A stretch of DNA of 64,000 nt from Xanthomonas hyacinthi (lineage in GTDB: Bacteria > Pseudomonadota > Gammaproteobacteria > Xanthomonadales > Xanthomonadaceae): contig NZ_CP043476.1 in NCBI RefSeq assembly GCF_009769165.1, forward strand, positions 124,001 to 188,000, in the 5' to 3' direction. The notes beneath the pieces were generated by a model. That model worked only from the letters and a program-made list of their open reading frames with translations, did no database searches and was not told the origin of the DNA. Below are positions 61,849-64,000 of the stretch, in pieces; positions within the stretch are counted from its first letter, which is position 1; each line of letters opens with the position of its first letter. A program made the translations under genes and the position numbers.

Positions 61849-62979
61849 TCAGCGCCCGGTCTTCAGCTCGGTCCACAGCCGCGTGTACTGGCGATCCACC
61901 TCCGGCGGCATCACCGCCAGCGCGAACAGCTTGGCCTGCACCTCGGCCGGCGGGTAGATGGTGCGGTCGCCGCTGATGGCCGCATCGATCAGCGGCAGCG
62001 ACTTGGGCACCGCGTTCGGATAGCTGACGAAGTTGGTGTTGGCCGCGGCCACTTCCGGGGTCAGCAGGTAGTTGATGAACTGGTAGGCGTTCTCCGGATG
62101 CTTGGCGTCCTTGGGAATGGCCAGCATGTCGAAGAACTGCAGCGCGCCTTCCTTGGGAATCGCATAGGCGATGTGCACGCCGTTCTTGGCTTCCTCGGCG
62201 CGGTCGCGCGCCTGCAGGATGTCGCCAGACCAGCCCACCACCAGGCAGGTGCTGCCCTTGGCCAGCGCGTCGATGTACTGCGAGGAATGGAAGTTCTGGA
62301 TGTAGGGGCGGATTTCCTTGAGCTTGGCCGCGGCCTTCTCGATCACCTTCGGGTCGGTGCTGTTCGGGTCCTCGCCCAGGTAATGCAGCACGGTCGGCAC
62401 GATCTCCGAGGCGGTGTCGAGAAAGGTCACCCCGCAGTCCTTGAGCTTGGCCAGGTTCTCCGGCTTGAACACCAGGTCCCAGCTGCCGACCACGTCGGTG
62501 CTGCCGAACGCGGCCTGGATCTTGTCGACGTTGTAGCCGATGCCAGTGGTGCCCCACAGGTACGGCACCGCGTAGGTATTGCCCGGATCCTGCTGGGCGA
62601 TGCGCTGCATCATCGCCGGGTCCAGATTGGCCAGGTTGGGGATCTTGCGCTTGTCCAGCGGCAGGAACACGCCAGTCTGGATCTGCCGGCCGAGGAAACT
62701 CAGCGACGGCACCACCAAATCGTAGCCGCTGCCGCCGGCCAGCAGCTTGGCTTCCAGCACTTCGTTGCTGTCGAACACGTCGTAGGTGACGTGGATACCG
62801 CTGTGCCGCTCGAAGCCGGGCACGGTGCCCTCGGCGATGTAGTCCGACCAGTTGTAGACGTTCAGTTGCTGCGCATCGCCGCCGCCCGCCGCCTGCGTCG
62901 CGCCCCCGCCCTGGCCCGATCCGCCACAGCCCGCCAGGCACAGCACCGCCACCATCCCCGCTATCGCTCGCCGCTTCAT
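61849..62979 (-). CDS. potF: putrescine-binding lipoprotein PotF-like (copy 2)
   Basis: ATG 62979 with GGAG 6 bases upstream; 376 residues. Lipobox in AVLCLAGCGGSGQGGG. Mature start LNVYNWSDYIAEGTVPGFER is the PotF/PotD signature, with YNVDKIQAAFGS and SWDLVFKPENLAKLKDCGVT later. A substrate-binding protein for putrescine-type polyamines delivering to PotGHI. Very similar to the partial gene to its right, a tandem duplication. Confidence 0.92.
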   Translation of the reverse strand: MKRRAIAGMVAVLCLAGCGGSGQGGGATQAAGGGDAQQLNVYNWSDYIAEGTVPGFERHSGIHVTYDVFDSNEVLEAKLLAGGSGYDLVVPSLSFLGRQIQTGVFLPLDKRKIPNLANLDPAMMQRIAQQDPGNTYAVPYLWGTTGIGYNVDKIQAAFGSTDVVGSWDLVFKPENLAKLKDCGVTFLDTASEIVPTVLHYLGEDPNSTDPKVIEKAAAKLKEIRPYIQNFHSSQYIDALAKGSTCLVVGWSGDILQARDRAEEAKNGVHIAYAIPKEGALQFFDMLAIPKDAKHPENAYQFINYLLTPEVAAANTNFVSYPNAVPKSLPLIDAAISGDRTIYPPAEVQAKLFALAVMPPEVDRQYTRLWTELKTGR

Positions 62980-63133
62980 CGTCGTCTCCATGCCGCCCGT
63001 TGCGGGCAGCGGTTGGCGGGACGCCGCGCTGGCGCGCGTCCCGGTGGTCCTCCCCTTCGGCGGCCGCGCGCGGCGCGGCCGTACTGCGTGCAGGCGCCGC
63101 GTCGCCGCGCCATGGACCACGGACGCGACCGGC

Positions 63134-64000
63134 TCAGCGGCCGGTCTTGATCTCCGTCCACAGGCGGGTATACAGCTTGTCCACCTCGGGCGGGTTGATC
63201 GAATAGGTGAACATCTTCGCCGCCACGTCCGGCGGCGGGTAGATGGTCGGGTCGTTGCGGATCGCCGCATCCACCAGCGGCGTCGCCTTCGGCACCGGAT
63301 TGGCGTAGTGGATGAAGTTGGAATTGGCCGCGGCCACGTCCGGCGTCAGCAGGTAGTTGATGAACTTGTAGGCGTTCTCCGGATGCTTGGCATCCTTCGG
63401 GATCGCCAGCATGTCGAACCACTGCGGCGCGCCTTCCTTGGGAATCGAATAGGCCACGTGCACGCCGTTGTTGGCTTCCTCGGCGCGGTCGCGCGCCTGG
63501 ATGATGTCGCCGGACCAGCCCACCGCCAGGCAGGTGCTGCCGTTGGCCAGCGAGGTCACGTACTGCGAGGAGTGGAAGTTCTGCACGTATGGGCGAATGC
63601 GCTTGATCAGCGCCGCGGCCTGCTCGATCTTGGCGCTGTCGGTAGTGTGCGGATCCTCGCCCTGGTAGTGCAGCGCGATCGGGATCAGGTCCGAGGGCGT
63701 ATCGAGGATGGTGACGCCGCAGTCCTTGAGCTTGGCGATGTTCTCCGGCTTGAACACCAGGTCCCAGCTGTTGGCGATGTCGGTGCTGCCGAACGCGGCC
63801 TTGACCTTGTCCACGTTGTAGCCGATGCCGGTGGTGCCGACCATGTACGGCACGCCGTACTTGTTGCCCGGGTCCTGCTGCGCGATGCGCTGCATGATCT
63901 CCGGGTCCAGGTTGGCCAGGTTCGGGATCTTGCTCTTGTCCAGCGGCAGGAACACGCCGGCCTGGATCTGCCGGCCGAAGAAGTTCAGCGTCGGCACCAC
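63134..64000 (-). CDS. potF: putrescine-binding protein PotF-like (copy 1, cut by the window edge)
   Basis: About 288 C-terminal residues are visible; the signal peptide and N-terminal lobe lie beyond position 64,000. FLPLDKSKIPNLANLDPEIM, YMVGTTGIGYNVDKVKAAFG, NFHSSQYVTSLANGSTCLAV and YTRLWTEIKTGR match copy 2 nearly residue for residue. It is upstream of copy 2 on the same strand with a ~150-bp gap. Confidence 0.9.
   Translation of the reverse strand: MVPTLNFFGRQIQAGVFLPLDKSKIPNLANLDPEIMQRIAQQDPGNKYGVPYMVGTTGIGYNVDKVKAAFGSTDIANSWDLVFKPENIAKLKDCGVTILDTPSDLIPIALHYQGEDPHTTDSAKIEQAAALIKRIRPYVQNFHSSQYVTSLANGSTCLAVGWSGDIIQARDRAEEANNGVHVAYSIPKEGAPQWFDMLAIPKDAKHPENAYKFINYLLTPDVAAANSNFIHYANPVPKATPLVDAAIRNDPTIYPPPDVAAKMFTYSINPPEVDKLYTRLWTEIKTGR

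Noticed and set aside
61318..63150. A 610-codon frame on the plus strand
   Set aside because: It starts in a gene-free region and overlaps potF copy 2 antisense; no family resemblance.

Overview
The window is high-GC gammaproteobacterial DNA, most likely a Xanthomonas or a close relative in the Xanthomonadaceae. The pointers are the block sspA-sspB next to petABC, a large Oar-like TonB-dependent receptor, the fimT-pilVWXY1-pilE minor-pilin operon, and Xanthomonas-style intergenic repeats (GTCGCGACTGAAGTCGC arms and GTCCCGA heptamers). The genus is an inference from gene content; no marker gene such as 16S rRNA is present.

Bases 1-12,410 are an accessory island of visibly lower GC. It ends at a 3' fragment of a tRNA-Asn gene (12,366-12,410) followed by a rho-independent terminator, the usual scar of a site-specific integrative element. 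From left to right it carries: a small unknown gene; a higBA-like toxin-antitoxin pair in which the antitoxin is fused to an ImmA/IrrE-type zinc peptidase; a 'beta family' protein; and an 82-residue protein made of two helical repeats. After that come an IS3-family element that beheads parA, a parB/korB gene split by a second IS3-family element, and small plasmid-type genes with strong palindromic operators. The island closes with a leftward operon of a periplasmic SirB1-type transglutaminase-like protein, an exported orphan RHS-core protein with an unrecognised C-terminal domain, and three small membrane proteins that look like immunity proteins. The two best candidates for undescribed systems are the 708-3,676 module and the 9,122-12,152 operon.

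An IS407-group element (12,555-13,745, ACGT target duplication) separates the island from the core genome. From there the layout is: type IV pilus minor-pilin operon with a divergent LytS/AlgZ-type kinase (13.8-21.4 kb); ppnN; two TonB-dependent receptors (22.9-29.2 kb); a grxD-SDR-marC operon and sodB; purEK; a Trm112-like gene with nadC; a DUF2272 protein; sspBA and the cytochrome bc1 operon petABC (37-41 kb); a lytic transglycosylase; a WYL regulator divergent from a GST; then miaB-phoH-ybeY-corC-DUF4105-corA (43.8-50.9 kb).

The right end holds an aldehyde dehydrogenase, the polyamine ABC transporter genes potG-potH-potI, an emrA-emrB-oprM-type drug efflux operon directly upstream of potG, an orphan secreted protein with a TonB C-terminal domain, and two tandem potF-like binding-protein genes, the second cut by the window edge. 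The pot genes therefore form one transport system whose binding proteins are split from the permease by the efflux operon.

Transposases are confined to the first 13.7 kb. I found no CRISPR array, no rRNA and no complete tRNA. Several gene starts were moved inward to a start supported by a ribosome binding site, a signal peptide or an ATGA overlap.
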